From contig LUYR01000479.1 in the NCBI GenBank assembly GCA_001603335.1, positions 1 to 7,161 on the forward strand: 7,161 nt of DNA, in the 5' to 3' direction. The DNA comes from Rhodospirillales bacterium Alpha_05. GTDB taxonomy: Bacteria; Pseudomonadota; Alphaproteobacteria; Rhodospirillales; Rhodospirillaceae. Of this stretch, positions 1 to 5,421 are shown piece after piece. The first letter of the stretch is position 1, and every line of letters starts with the position of its first letter. A program made the translations under genes and the position numbers. The notes below the pieces were generated by a model that saw only the letters and a program-made list of their open reading frames with translations, was not told the DNA's origin and did not search any database.

Positions 1-84
1 CAGCCGCTCGGCGCTTTTGCACAGCGCGTCGAGGCGGGCGAGGGCGGCGTCGAGGCGCGCCTTGTGGAGGTCGACCGCCATCAT
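1..84 (-). CDS. Unidentified gene downstream of flgE, N-terminal 28 codons (possibly FlgN-like)
   Basis: This gene is cut by the left edge of the window; only its first 28 codons are present (MMAVDLHKARLDAALARL, then DALCKSAERL). The first ATG (84-82) overlaps the flgE stop TGA (83-81) as ATGA, which indicates translational coupling and membership of the flgD-flgE operon. A second in-frame ATG follows at once (81-79), so the true start could be either. I see no clear Shine-Dalgarno sequence inside the flgE end, consistent with coupling. The visible peptide is an amphipathic, Leu/Ala/Arg-rich helix without a signal peptide, and is probably the start of a coiled coil. It does not look like the start of FlgK. 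A helical export chaperone such as FlgN would suit the position, but this is inference from context. The reading frame is well supported; the function is not. Confidence 0.55.
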   Translation of the reverse strand, partial: MMAVDLHKARLDAALARLDALCKSAERL

Positions 85-1349
85 CGCTTCGCCGAGAGCA
101 GGGTGTCGTACATGTCGCTCACCGTGCTGATGATCTCCGACGCGGCGGAATAGGCCTGCTGCGCGACGATCATGTTGGAGAACTCGGTGGCGGTGTCGGT
201 GGTCGAGGATTCGAGCTCGCTCGACATGATCGCGCCGGTATTGCCGTTGTCCGCCTCGACGAGGTTGGCGCTGCCGGATTCGATGCTCGCGGCGAACACC
301 GTGCCGGTCTTGGCTTCGAGGCCGTTGGCGTTGGCGAAGGTGGCGAGCGGGATCTTGTAGATCGCGTAGCTGATGCCGTTGTCGAAGTTGGCGTAGACGG
401 TGCCGTCCTCGCCGACGTCGACCGAGGTGAACTCGCCGAAACGCAGGCCGTCCTGCACCACCGTCTTCAGGGTGATCGCGGGGTCGCTGGTGTCGTCGGA
501 GGTGCCGTACTGGCTCAGGCCGTCGGTGGCGCCGACGGTGCCGACGGTGTAGCCGATCGCGCTGTCCGCCGCGCCCGAGGTCCAACCGGTGACGGTGAGG
601 TCGAGGGAGGCGGGCGAGGCGAGCTTGCCGTCGCTGTCGAAGGTGAGGGTTTCGCTGTTGGTCGCGCCGAGGGAGATGCTCGTCGCCTCGGTGGCGTCGT
701 CGAGGCTGGCGCTCGCCGACCATTCGTTGGTGGCGGTCTTGGTGTAGGTCATCGTCACCGCGTGCGAGACGCCGAGGCTGTCGAAGATTTCGGTGTCGAC
801 GGTGAAGGAATCGCCGACTTCGGCATCGGCGGGCAGGATCGCCTGGACTTTGAGCGAGGTCGTCGCCGCAGCCGCGCCCGAGTAGTCGTCGACGTTGATC
901 GCCTCGAGCCCGGCGGCGCTCTTCGAACTGGTGATGTTGCCGTCGCGGTCGGTGGGGTAGCCCTGGAGATACCAGCCCGCGCTGTTGACCAGATAGCCGT
1001 CGTCGTCGGTCGAGAAGTCGCCGGCACGGGTGTAGTAGAAAATGTTGCTGTCGGTGTTGGAGGCGACGACGAAGAAGCCGTTGCCGTCGATGCCGAGGTC
1101 GGTCGAGCTCTCGGTGCCGACCAGGGTGCCCTGGGTGAGCAGGCTCTGGCTCGGGTCGACGGTGACCCCCGCGCCGGTGAAGTTGGAATACGAGCCCGAG
1201 CCCGAAACCATCGTCGCGAACGACGCGGTGGTGGTCTTGTAGCCGGTGGTGCTCGAGTTCGCGAGGTTGTTGGAGATATTCGACACCGCCGCCGACTGCG
1301 ACAGCAGGGCCGACACCGCGATGTTCATCGAACTTGCAAGGGCGCTCAT
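81..1349 (-). CDS. flgE: Flagellar hook protein FlgE
   Basis: FlgE polymerises outside the cell into the curved hook that joins the rod to the filament. It is 422 aa, a usual length for the family. The N-terminal rod/hook motif is clear: residues 8-38 contain NNLANSSTTGYK, followed by an LTQGTLVGTESSTDLGIDGN stretch (71-90), GFFVV (91-95) and a TRAGDFSTDDDGYLVNSAG segment (107-125). The middle holds FDSLGVSHAVTMTYT (189-203), the conserved hook D1/D2 element. The C-terminal D0 helix (378-422) has SSELESSTTD and FSNMIVAQQAYSAASEI, the usual hook/rod ending. There is no signal peptide, as expected for a type III flagellar export substrate. GGAGG at 1357-1361 lies 7 nt before the ATG. Only 21 nt separate it from flgD upstream, so the two share an operon. 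It is strongly acidic (about 50 D+E, 13 K+R) and has no cysteine. The other axial proteins FlgF and FlgG are shorter, and the hook-specific middle domain argues for FlgE. Confidence 0.95.
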   Translation of the reverse strand: MSALASSMNIAVSALLSQSAAVSNISNNLANSSTTGYKTTTASFATMVSGSGSYSNFTGAGVTVDPSQSLLTQGTLVGTESSTDLGIDGNGFFVVASNTDSNIFYYTRAGDFSTDDDGYLVNSAGWYLQGYPTDRDGNITSSKSAAGLEAINVDDYSGAAAATTSLKVQAILPADAEVGDSFTVDTEIFDSLGVSHAVTMTYTKTATNEWSASASLDDATEATSISLGATNSETLTFDSDGKLASPASLDLTVTGWTSGAADSAIGYTVGTVGATDGLSQYGTSDDTSDPAITLKTVVQDGLRFGEFTSVDVGEDGTVYANFDNGISYAIYKIPLATFANANGLEAKTGTVFAASIESGSANLVEADNGNTGAIMSSELESSTTDTATEFSNMIVAQQAYSAASEIISTVSDMYDTLLSAKR

Positions 1350-1370
1350 GATCGAGCCTCCGCCAAGGGG

Positions 1371-2045
1371 TTACGACGCGCTCGGGCTGGTCGCCGAGAC
1401 GATGTTGCTGAGCGAGACGGTGGCGCCGTTCTGCATGATCAGTTGCGCGCTGCCGTCGGACCAATCGACCTGCTTGACCACGCTGGTGGTCGACGGGTCG
1501 ATGTCGAGGCTTTCGCCGTCGCCGTCGGTGGCGACGATCTTCAGGGAATAGTTGCCGTCGGGCGCGGTGCTGCCGTTGGTGAGGGTGCCGTCCCAGGTGA
1601 AGGTCTGGGTGCCCGCGTCGGTGCCGAGGGTCTGGGTGTAGACCACGTCGCCGTCTTCGTCGCAGACCTGGGCGATCACGCTGTCCGCGTCGTCGGGCAC
1701 GTCGATCGACCACGACAGGGTGTCGCCCGAAGTGTAGGCGAGGTCGTCGGCGGTATAGGTGACCTCCATGCCCACCATCGCCAGCGCCACCGAGGCGCTC
1801 TCGTTGTTGGTCGCGAGCACCAGGTTCTCGAGATAGGAGTTGCCGAGAATCTGCTGTTCGACCTGGGCGTAGTTGACCAGCTGGCTGGTCATCTCGTCGG
1901 TATCCGTGGGGTCGAGGGGATTCTGGTTCTGCAACTGCGCGGTGAGCACGCTCAGGAACAGCTCGTAGTTCTCGGACAGCGATTCGACCGACGACGCCGT
2001 GGTCGAGGAAAGGCCGCTTCCCGAAATCGTGCTGACCGTGCTCAT
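1371..2045 (-). CDS. flgD: Flagellar hook-capping/scaffold protein FlgD
   Basis: FlgD sits at the tip of the growing hook and guides FlgE assembly; it is later replaced by the hook-filament junction proteins. The protein is 224 aa, within the family's usual range. The signature N-terminal segment is present: ENYELFLSVLTAQLQNQNPL (26-45), then DPTDTDEMTSQLVNYAQVEQQ (46-66), followed by a helix to about residue 90. The remainder is a beta-rich FlgD Ig-like/Tudor-like region, including FTWDGTLTNGSTAPDGNYSL (139-158), the hallmark of the FlgD Ig-like fold. The frame stays open upstream to about 2228, but I place the start at the ATG at 2045-2043. GGAGG at 2052-2056 precedes it by 6 nt, and the protein then begins MSTVSTISGSG as FlgD proteins do. 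It is the first gene of the minus-strand operon and is transcribed divergently from flagellin. It is acidic, like the other secreted flagellar proteins here. Confidence 0.94.
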   Translation of the reverse strand: MSTVSTISGSGLSSTTASSVESLSENYELFLSVLTAQLQNQNPLDPTDTDEMTSQLVNYAQVEQQILGNSYLENLVLATNNESASVALAMVGMEVTYTADDLAYTSGDTLSWSIDVPDDADSVIAQVCDEDGDVVYTQTLGTDAGTQTFTWDGTLTNGSTAPDGNYSLKIVATDGDGESLDIDPSTTSVVKQVDWSDGSAQLIMQNGATVSLSNIVSATSPSAS

Positions 2046-2051
2046 CGTTCG

Positions 2052-2056
2052 CCTCC
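2052..2056 (-). promoter_or_regulatory. Ribosome binding site of flgD (decides the start)
   Basis: On the minus strand this reads GGAGG, followed by CGAACG and then ATG, a 6-nt spacer. It selects the ATG at 2045 over the much longer open frame reaching back to about 2228. Confidence 0.8.
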
Positions 2057-2069
2057 GTTTGCCGAAACG

Positions 2070-2087
2070 CCGGACGCGATCGTCCGG
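2070..2087 (-). repeat. Seven-bp inverted repeat in the flgD leader
   Basis: CCGGACG (2070-2076) and CGTCCGG (2081-2087) form a perfect 7-bp stem around a 4-nt loop, 25 nt upstream of the flgD ATG. It has no T-tract on either side, so it is not an intrinsic terminator. It could be a leader hairpin or an operator; the sequence alone does not decide. Confidence 0.5.
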
Positions 2088-2110
2088 GCTTGAGCGAGAA
2101 ACGGGGCGGG

Positions 2111-2127
2111 CCGCCAAACACTGGCGG
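2111..2127. repeat. Inverted repeat CCGCCA-N5-TGGCGG in the flgD/flagellin divergent region
   Basis: A perfect 6-bp dyad, CCGCCA (2111-2116) and TGGCGG (2122-2127), with spacer AACAC. A run of seven A (2128-2134) follows on the plus strand. As the T-run would precede the stem on the minus strand and As follow it on the plus strand, it is not an intrinsic terminator in either direction. It is better read as a protein-binding site. It shares the TGGCG/CGCCA half-site with the palindrome at 2156-2165. Confidence 0.6.
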
Positions 2128-2155
2128 AAAAAAATCCGGGGAAAAATTCGGGGGG

Positions 2156-2165
2156 TGGCGCGCCA
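2156..2165. repeat. Perfect palindrome TGGCGCGCCA in the divergent region
   Basis: A 10-bp perfect palindrome. Together with flanking bases it also makes a 9-bp inverted match to the upstream element: ACACTGGCG (2118-2126) against CGCCAGTGT (2161-2169). The centres of the two dyads are about 41-42 bp apart, close to four helical turns, so bound proteins would face the same side. The DNA between holds A-tracts at 2128-2134 and 2142-2146. This suggests a regulator site, possibly an upstream activating sequence for the flagellin promoter. Confidence 0.55.
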
Positions 2166-2221
2166 GTGTCGGGTGGGGGGCTGCGTATAGGCGATGTAGG
2201 CGGCAGTCGGAGCGAACCGAT

Positions 2222-2238
2222 CCGGCACGTCAGCAGCG
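2222..2238 (+). promoter_or_regulatory. Candidate sigma-54 (-24/-12) promoter of the flagellin gene
   Basis: The plus strand reads CCGGCACGTCAGCAGCG. It has GG at 2224-2225 and GC at 2236-2237, separated by exactly 10 nt, and the full GGCACG of the -24 element. The T before GG is replaced by C, and the -12 TTGC is CAGC, so the match is imperfect. Transcription would begin near 2248-2249, leaving a leader of about 32 nt that contains the flagellin ribosome binding site. Sigma-54 control of flagellins is established in Caulobacter. The paired palindromes upstream lie at about -85 to -130, where an enhancer-binding activator would bind. No better sigma-28 or sigma-70 element was seen here. Confidence 0.42.
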
Positions 2239-2280
2239 GGGCTCGAACGGCCCCGTCGAGATCAACGAAGGAGATATCTC

Positions 2281-3108
2281 ATGCCTGTGATTTCCACGAA
2301 CACGTCGGCGAACTCCGCGCTGCGTTACCTCAACCAGAATTCCACCGAGCAGACCAGCGCCCTCAACAAGGTGGCTTCGGGTTCGCGCATCACCCGCGCC
2401 TCCGACGACGCCGCCGGCCTCGCGGTCGCCACCAAGCTCCAGTCCGACGTGTCGGTGCTCGGCCAGGCCTCGACCAACGCCAGCCACGCCTCCTCGATCC
2501 TCGAAACCGCCGACGGCGGCCTGTCGTCGATGTCCGACGTGCTCGAGCGCATGAAGGTTCTCTGCGCCGAGGCGATGTCGGGCGCGGTGGGGACCACCGA
2601 GAAGGGCTACATCCAGTCCGAATTCGATACCCTCGCGACCGAACTCAACACCATCGTCACCACCACCACCTTCAACGGCACCAAGCTGCTCGACGGCACC
2701 TACACCGCCGACTTCCTCGTCGGCACCCAGGCAACCGACGTGATCAGCACCGACCTCACCGACGCCACCACCTTCGGCGCGGTCGCGGTCCTCGGCTCCA
2801 CGACCCTGAGCGGCCTCGATCTGAGCGGTGCGGCGGATGCCGCGCTCACTGCGGTCAACACCGCGATCGACAACGTCGCGGGCGCGCGGGCTTCCGTCGG
2901 TGCGATGGAATCGCAGTTCAACTACCACTCCACCCAGATCACCTCGTCGGAAGAAAACCTCGACGCCGCCCAGTCGGCGATCATGGACTGCGACATCGCC
3001 GAGGCGCAGTCGGAGTTCTCCTCCGCCCAGGTGAAGACCAACGCCGCGATCGCCGCCCTCGGGCAGGCCAACAGCATGCCGCAGCAGCTCCTCTCGCTGC
3101 TGCAGTAA
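2281..3108 (+). CDS. fliC: Flagellin (filament subunit, short form)
   Basis: Flagellin is exported through the flagellar channel and polymerises into the filament. The N-terminal D0/D1 region is typical: MPVISTNTSANSALRYLNQN (1-20), then KVASGSRITRASDDAAGLAV (30-49). FNGTKLLDG (131-139) marks the end of the N-terminal D1. The C-terminal D0/D1 ends AQVKTNAAIAALGQANSMPQ (249-268) and QLLSLLQ. At 275 aa there is almost no variable D2/D3 outer domain, as in many alphaproteobacterial flagellins. AAGGAG (2268-2273) lies 7 nt before the ATG, a strong ribosome binding site suited to a highly expressed gene. It is followed by a hairpin and then fliD and fliS, its cap and chaperone. Oddly, it carries two cysteines, at residues 95 and 237, which flagellins usually lack. 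The name fliC is used generically; flaA or fljB-type names are equally possible. Confidence 0.95.
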   Translation: MPVISTNTSANSALRYLNQNSTEQTSALNKVASGSRITRASDDAAGLAVATKLQSDVSVLGQASTNASHASSILETADGGLSSMSDVLERMKVLCAEAMSGAVGTTEKGYIQSEFDTLATELNTIVTTTTFNGTKLLDGTYTADFLVGTQATDVISTDLTDATTFGAVAVLGSTTLSGLDLSGAADAALTAVNTAIDNVAGARASVGAMESQFNYHSTQITSSEENLDAAQSAIMDCDIAEAQSEFSSAQVKTNAAIAALGQANSMPQQLLSLLQ

Positions 3109-3119
3109 TCCGCCCACCG

Positions 3120-3151
3120 CGCCGCTTCCGCCCAAGGGGGTGGAAGCGGCG
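3120..3151 (+). repeat. Strong stem-loop between flagellin and fliD
   Basis: The left arm (3120-3133) and right arm (3138-3151) pair over 14 positions, 13 Watson-Crick and one G-U (3130/3141), around the tetraloop AAGG. The stem begins 12 nt after the flagellin stop and ends 9 nt before the GGGGAG ahead of fliD. No run of T follows, so it does not look like a standard intrinsic terminator. A stabilising 3' end for the abundant flagellin message, or a partial block that lowers fliD expression, would fit. The structure is seen directly; the role is inferred. Confidence 0.7.
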
Positions 3152-3176
3152 TCCGCCTCGGGGGAGCATCGACGCG

Positions 3177-4838
3177 ATGTCGACGACCGTTACCGGTGCC
3201 AGCGGCACCACCTACATCACCGGCACCGGAACCTCCGGCTTCGATTCGTCGTCGCTGATCCAGGCCGCGGTCGAGGCGAAGATGGCCGGTGCGTACCGCA
3301 TCGACGACCAGATCGACGTGCTCGACGCCCAGGTTTCGGCCTGGCAGGAAATGCGCGTCGACCTCGGCGAACTCTCCGACGCGGCGGAAGCCCTGTCGTC
3401 GGATGCCGACACCAACGTGTTCGCCGAGCGGTCGAGCTATCTCTCGTCGTCGTCGATCAGCAACCCCGACAGCGTCCTCGGCGTCACCGTTACCGACGAG
3501 GCCGAGCTCGGCATCTACACCGTCGACATCGTCAGCCTCGCGACCACCGAGAAGGTCGCCTCCGACGAAGTCGCGAGCAAGACCGACGCGCTCGGCTATG
3601 ACGGCGTGTTCTCGCTCGCCGCCGACGACGGCACCGCCGCCGAGATCACCGTCACCTCCGACATGACGCTGGCGGGCCTCGCCTCGGCGATCAACGCGGT
3701 GAGCGGCACCACCAACGTCACCGCGACTTTGGTGAAGTCGAGCGACGCCGGCTACACCCTGGTGCTGACCTCGGTGAACACCGGCCAGGGGATCACCGCG
3801 ACCGCGGTTTCGGGCGACGACGTGCTTCAGAGCATCGGCGTGACCGACGCCGACGGCGCCTGGGCGAACGAGCTGCAGGCCGCCGGAATGGCGGAGATCA
3901 CCATCGACGGAATGACCGTGACGAGCGCGTCGAACGACATCGAGGACGTGCTGCCGGGGGTGTCGATCAGCCTCTACACCACCACCGCGGGGAGCACCAT
4001 CACCCTCGAGGTCGGCCAGGATCTCGACAGCGTGTCCGACGCGATCACCGCCTTCGTCGACGCCTACAACCAGTATCGCACCTTCGCCCTCACCAACCAG
4101 GAAACCGACGAGAACGGCGCGGTCGAGGACGCGGTGCTGTTCGGCGACAACATGCTGCGCACCGTCAACACCACGCTTTACGGCGTTCTCGGCAAGTCGA
4201 TCGAGGTGGACGGCGAGACCTATACCCTGTCGTCCCTCGGCATCACCTATGCCGACGACAACTCCCTCGAAATCGACAGCGACACCCTCGAAACCATGCT
4301 GATCCAGCACCCCGACGTGGTGCAGGCATTCTTCCAGCAGGCGACCACGGTGTCGAACGCCGACCTCTACGTGGCGACGATGCCGGGCGACCTCGACGCG
4401 GGCGACTACACCGTGGCGGTGACGATGAACGAAGACGGCAGCATCGCCTCGGCGACGATCAACGGCACCGCGCTCAACGTCAACGGCCAAACCCTCACCG
4501 GCACAAGCGGCTCGGAGTACGAGGGCATGCGCCTGGTCTACACCGGAACGACGAGCGCCAGCGTCACGATGGGCGTGACCGAGGGCCTGGGCGACGTGAT
4601 GGTCGCCGCCCTCGACACCTATGCCGACGCCGACGACGGCCTGATCGCCGACCGGATTTCGTCGCTCAACGACACCATCGACACCAAGCAGTCGCGCCGC
4701 GACCTGATCGCGAGCCAGGCCGACGACTACGAAGACTACCTCACCACCTACTACGCGAAGATCGAGGCGGCGATCGAAGCCTCGGAACTCGCGCTCAAGC
4801 AGGTCGAAGCGCTGTTCGACACCGGCAGCGACGATTGA
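3177..4838 (+). CDS. fliD: Flagellar filament cap protein FliD (HAP2)
   Basis: FliD forms the cap at the filament tip under which exported flagellin folds into place. The protein is 553 aa, slightly longer than the enterobacterial form. The FliD N-terminal domain is visible: GTGTSGFDSSSLIQAAVEAK (16-35), a helix with LDAQVSAWQEMRVDLGELSD (49-68), and LGIYTVDIVSLA (111-122). The C-terminal domain has AITAFVDAYNQYRTF (289-303), LLGITYAD-like SLGITYADDNSLEID (353-367), LTGTSGSEYEGMRLVYTG (440-457) and a terminal coiled-coil helix (about 488-545) used in cap assembly. The start is the ATG preceded by GGGGAG (3161-3166, 10 nt spacer); the frame remains open upstream through the flagellin gene but that is a shadow. 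It is extremely acidic, with about 89 D+E against 17 K+R. It lies 68 nt after flagellin and 28 nt before fliS, the usual fliC-fliD-fliS order. Confidence 0.94.
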   Translation: MSTTVTGASGTTYITGTGTSGFDSSSLIQAAVEAKMAGAYRIDDQIDVLDAQVSAWQEMRVDLGELSDAAEALSSDADTNVFAERSSYLSSSSISNPDSVLGVTVTDEAELGIYTVDIVSLATTEKVASDEVASKTDALGYDGVFSLAADDGTAAEITVTSDMTLAGLASAINAVSGTTNVTATLVKSSDAGYTLVLTSVNTGQGITATAVSGDDVLQSIGVTDADGAWANELQAAGMAEITIDGMTVTSASNDIEDVLPGVSISLYTTTAGSTITLEVGQDLDSVSDAITAFVDAYNQYRTFALTNQETDENGAVEDAVLFGDNMLRTVNTTLYGVLGKSIEVDGETYTLSSLGITYADDNSLEIDSDTLETMLIQHPDVVQAFFQQATTVSNADLYVATMPGDLDAGDYTVAVTMNEDGSIASATINGTALNVNGQTLTGTSGSEYEGMRLVYTGTTSASVTMGVTEGLGDVMVAALDTYADADDGLIADRISSLNDTIDTKQSRRDLIASQADDYEDYLTTYYAKIEAAIEASELALKQVEALFDTGSDD

Positions 4839-4866
4839 TCTCCCCGTTGATCCAGGAGGGTACACG

Positions 4867-5292
4867 ATGAACCGGAACATCCACGAAATCGGCGCCAAGG
4901 CCTACGGCGCGGCGCGCCGCACCCAGACGCCGCTCAGGGTGATCGTCGAGCTTTACGACGCGATGCTGTGCTCGGTCGCCCACGCCAAGGCGGCCAAGCT
5001 CGAAGGACGGCCGGAGACCGAGTTCCTCGCGGTGGAACGGGTGAGCAAGATCATCCAGAGCCTCGACAGCGCGCTCAACGAGGAGGCGCGCGCCAAGCCG
5101 GTGGTCGAGCCCCTGCACACCTACTACAAGACCACGATGACCCAGCTCCACCGCGCCAAGCAGGCGAAGTCGCCGGATGCCGAAATCCGCTACGGCAGCG
5201 TCCAGCGCCAGATCCTGGCAATGCGCGAGGCCTTCGCGGCGGTCGCCGGGGTGCCCTCGCTGGTGGCCCGCAGGATGGAAAAAACTGCCTAG
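4867..5292 (+). CDS. fliS: Flagellar export chaperone FliS
   Basis: FliS binds the C-terminal end of flagellin in the cytoplasm, prevents early polymerisation and delivers it to the export gate. The protein is 141 aa, of ordinary length and all helical. Family features visible are KAYGAARRTQTP (11-22), then VIVELYDAMLCSVAHAKAAK (25-44), which is the conserved LYD helix, KIIQSLDSALNEE (61-73, the 'II..LD..L' helix) and the LHTYYKTTMTQLHRA segment (83-97). AGGAGG (4854-4859) lies 7 nt before the ATG. The tail after about residue 125 (VPSLVARRMEKTA) is basic and of no recognised function. In contrast to its secreted neighbours, the protein is basic overall, as fits a cytosolic chaperone with acidic clients. 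The stop codon TAG lies inside a perfect dyad (5285-5302). Confidence 0.88.
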   Translation: MNRNIHEIGAKAYGAARRTQTPLRVIVELYDAMLCSVAHAKAAKLEGRPETEFLAVERVSKIIQSLDSALNEEARAKPVVEPLHTYYKTTMTQLHRAKQAKSPDAEIRYGSVQRQILAMREAFAAVAGVPSLVARRMEKTA

Positions 5293-5302
5293 TTCTAGGC
5301 AG
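5279..5302 (-). terminator. Dyad over the fliS stop codon; terminator-like on the minus strand
   Basis: CTGCCTAG (5285-5292) and CTAGGCAG (5295-5302) are a perfect 8-bp dyad around TT, and the fliS stop TAG is the end of the left arm. Six A (5279-5284) precede it on the plus strand. Read on the minus strand it is therefore a stem followed by TTTTTT, an intrinsic-terminator shape. No minus-strand gene is seen to the right that would need it. On the plus strand it is followed by ATACTGCC, without a T-run. A further CTGCC (5306-5310) repeats the half-site, so an operator for the following promoter is the alternative. Confidence 0.4.
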
Positions 5303-5312
5303 ATACTGCCGA

Positions 5313-5341
5313 GTGACGTGCGCCACAGCGCTTGCTAAAAC
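5313..5341 (+). promoter_or_regulatory. Weak sigma-70-like promoter candidate before the ECF sigma gene
   Basis: GTGACG (5313-5318) and TAAAAC (5336-5341) are spaced by 17 nt. Each has four of six consensus bases, and an extended -10 TG lies at 5333-5334. A start near 5348 would lie downstream of the upstream-most possible TTG codon (5332), arguing against that start. This is a basal-promoter candidate only. Confidence 0.25.
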
Positions 5342-5380
5342 ACCATGATACTCGGGTGGTCCCTTTGGGTGGATTAACCA

Positions 5381-5404
5381 GAACCGCAGACGCAGATGAT
5401 CGTC
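5381..5404 (+). promoter_or_regulatory. Candidate ECF-type promoter (autoregulation) GAAC-N16-CGTC
   Basis: GAAC (5381-5384, within CAGAACC) is followed after exactly 16 nt by CGTC (5401-5404). This matches the general -35 AAC and -10 CGT layout of ECF sigma promoters. Its position directly ahead of the ECF gene is where an autoregulated promoter is expected. The predicted start (about 5410) is very close to the GGAG at 5412-5415, so the leader would be very short, which is a weakness of this call. Confidence 0.35.
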
Positions 5405-5411
5405 ATGCCAC

Positions 5412-5415
5412 GGAG
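5412..5415 (+). promoter_or_regulatory. Ribosome binding site deciding the GTG start of the ECF sigma gene
   Basis: GGAG at 5412-5415 is followed by ACGTGG and then GTG (5422-5424), a 6-nt spacer. The TTG at 5332 has no Shine-Dalgarno sequence. An ATG at 5488 has GAGG 5 nt before it but would remove the first part of the sigma region-2 helix. Confidence 0.5.
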
Positions 5416-5421
5416 ACGTGG

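Noticed and set aside
762..2093. Plus-strand open frame of 443 codons opposite flgE and flgD
   Set aside because: Antisense shadow of two well-supported genes; the peptide is a Val/Gly/Arg-rich shadow without domains.
2111..2134. Possible intrinsic terminator (stem plus A/T run) in the divergent region
   Set aside because: The homopolymer is on the wrong side of the stem for termination in either direction.
2046..2228. N-terminal extension of flgD to about 2228
   Set aside because: The extra 61 residues (PTRHWRATPRIFPRIF and similar) are not FlgD-like and cover the divergent control region; the ATG at 2045 has a good GGAGG.
2214..2231. Second ECF-like motif GAAC...CGTC before flagellin
   Set aside because: The spacing is only 10 nt, too short for an ECF promoter.
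2166..3176. Upstream extension of the fliD frame through the flagellin gene
   Set aside because: It overlaps the whole flagellin gene in another frame; FliD similarity begins only at the ATG at 3177, which has its own GGGGAG.
2922..4898. Minus-strand open frame of 658 codons opposite fliD and the flagellin end
   Set aside because: It is antisense to clear FliD and flagellin reading frames, and its composition (Gly/Val/Arg/His-rich, low complexity) is that of a high-GC shadow; no domain is visible.
5332..5421. TTG start of the ECF sigma gene
   Set aside because: No Shine-Dalgarno sequence, the added residues match no sigma region, and both promoter candidates would begin transcription downstream of it.
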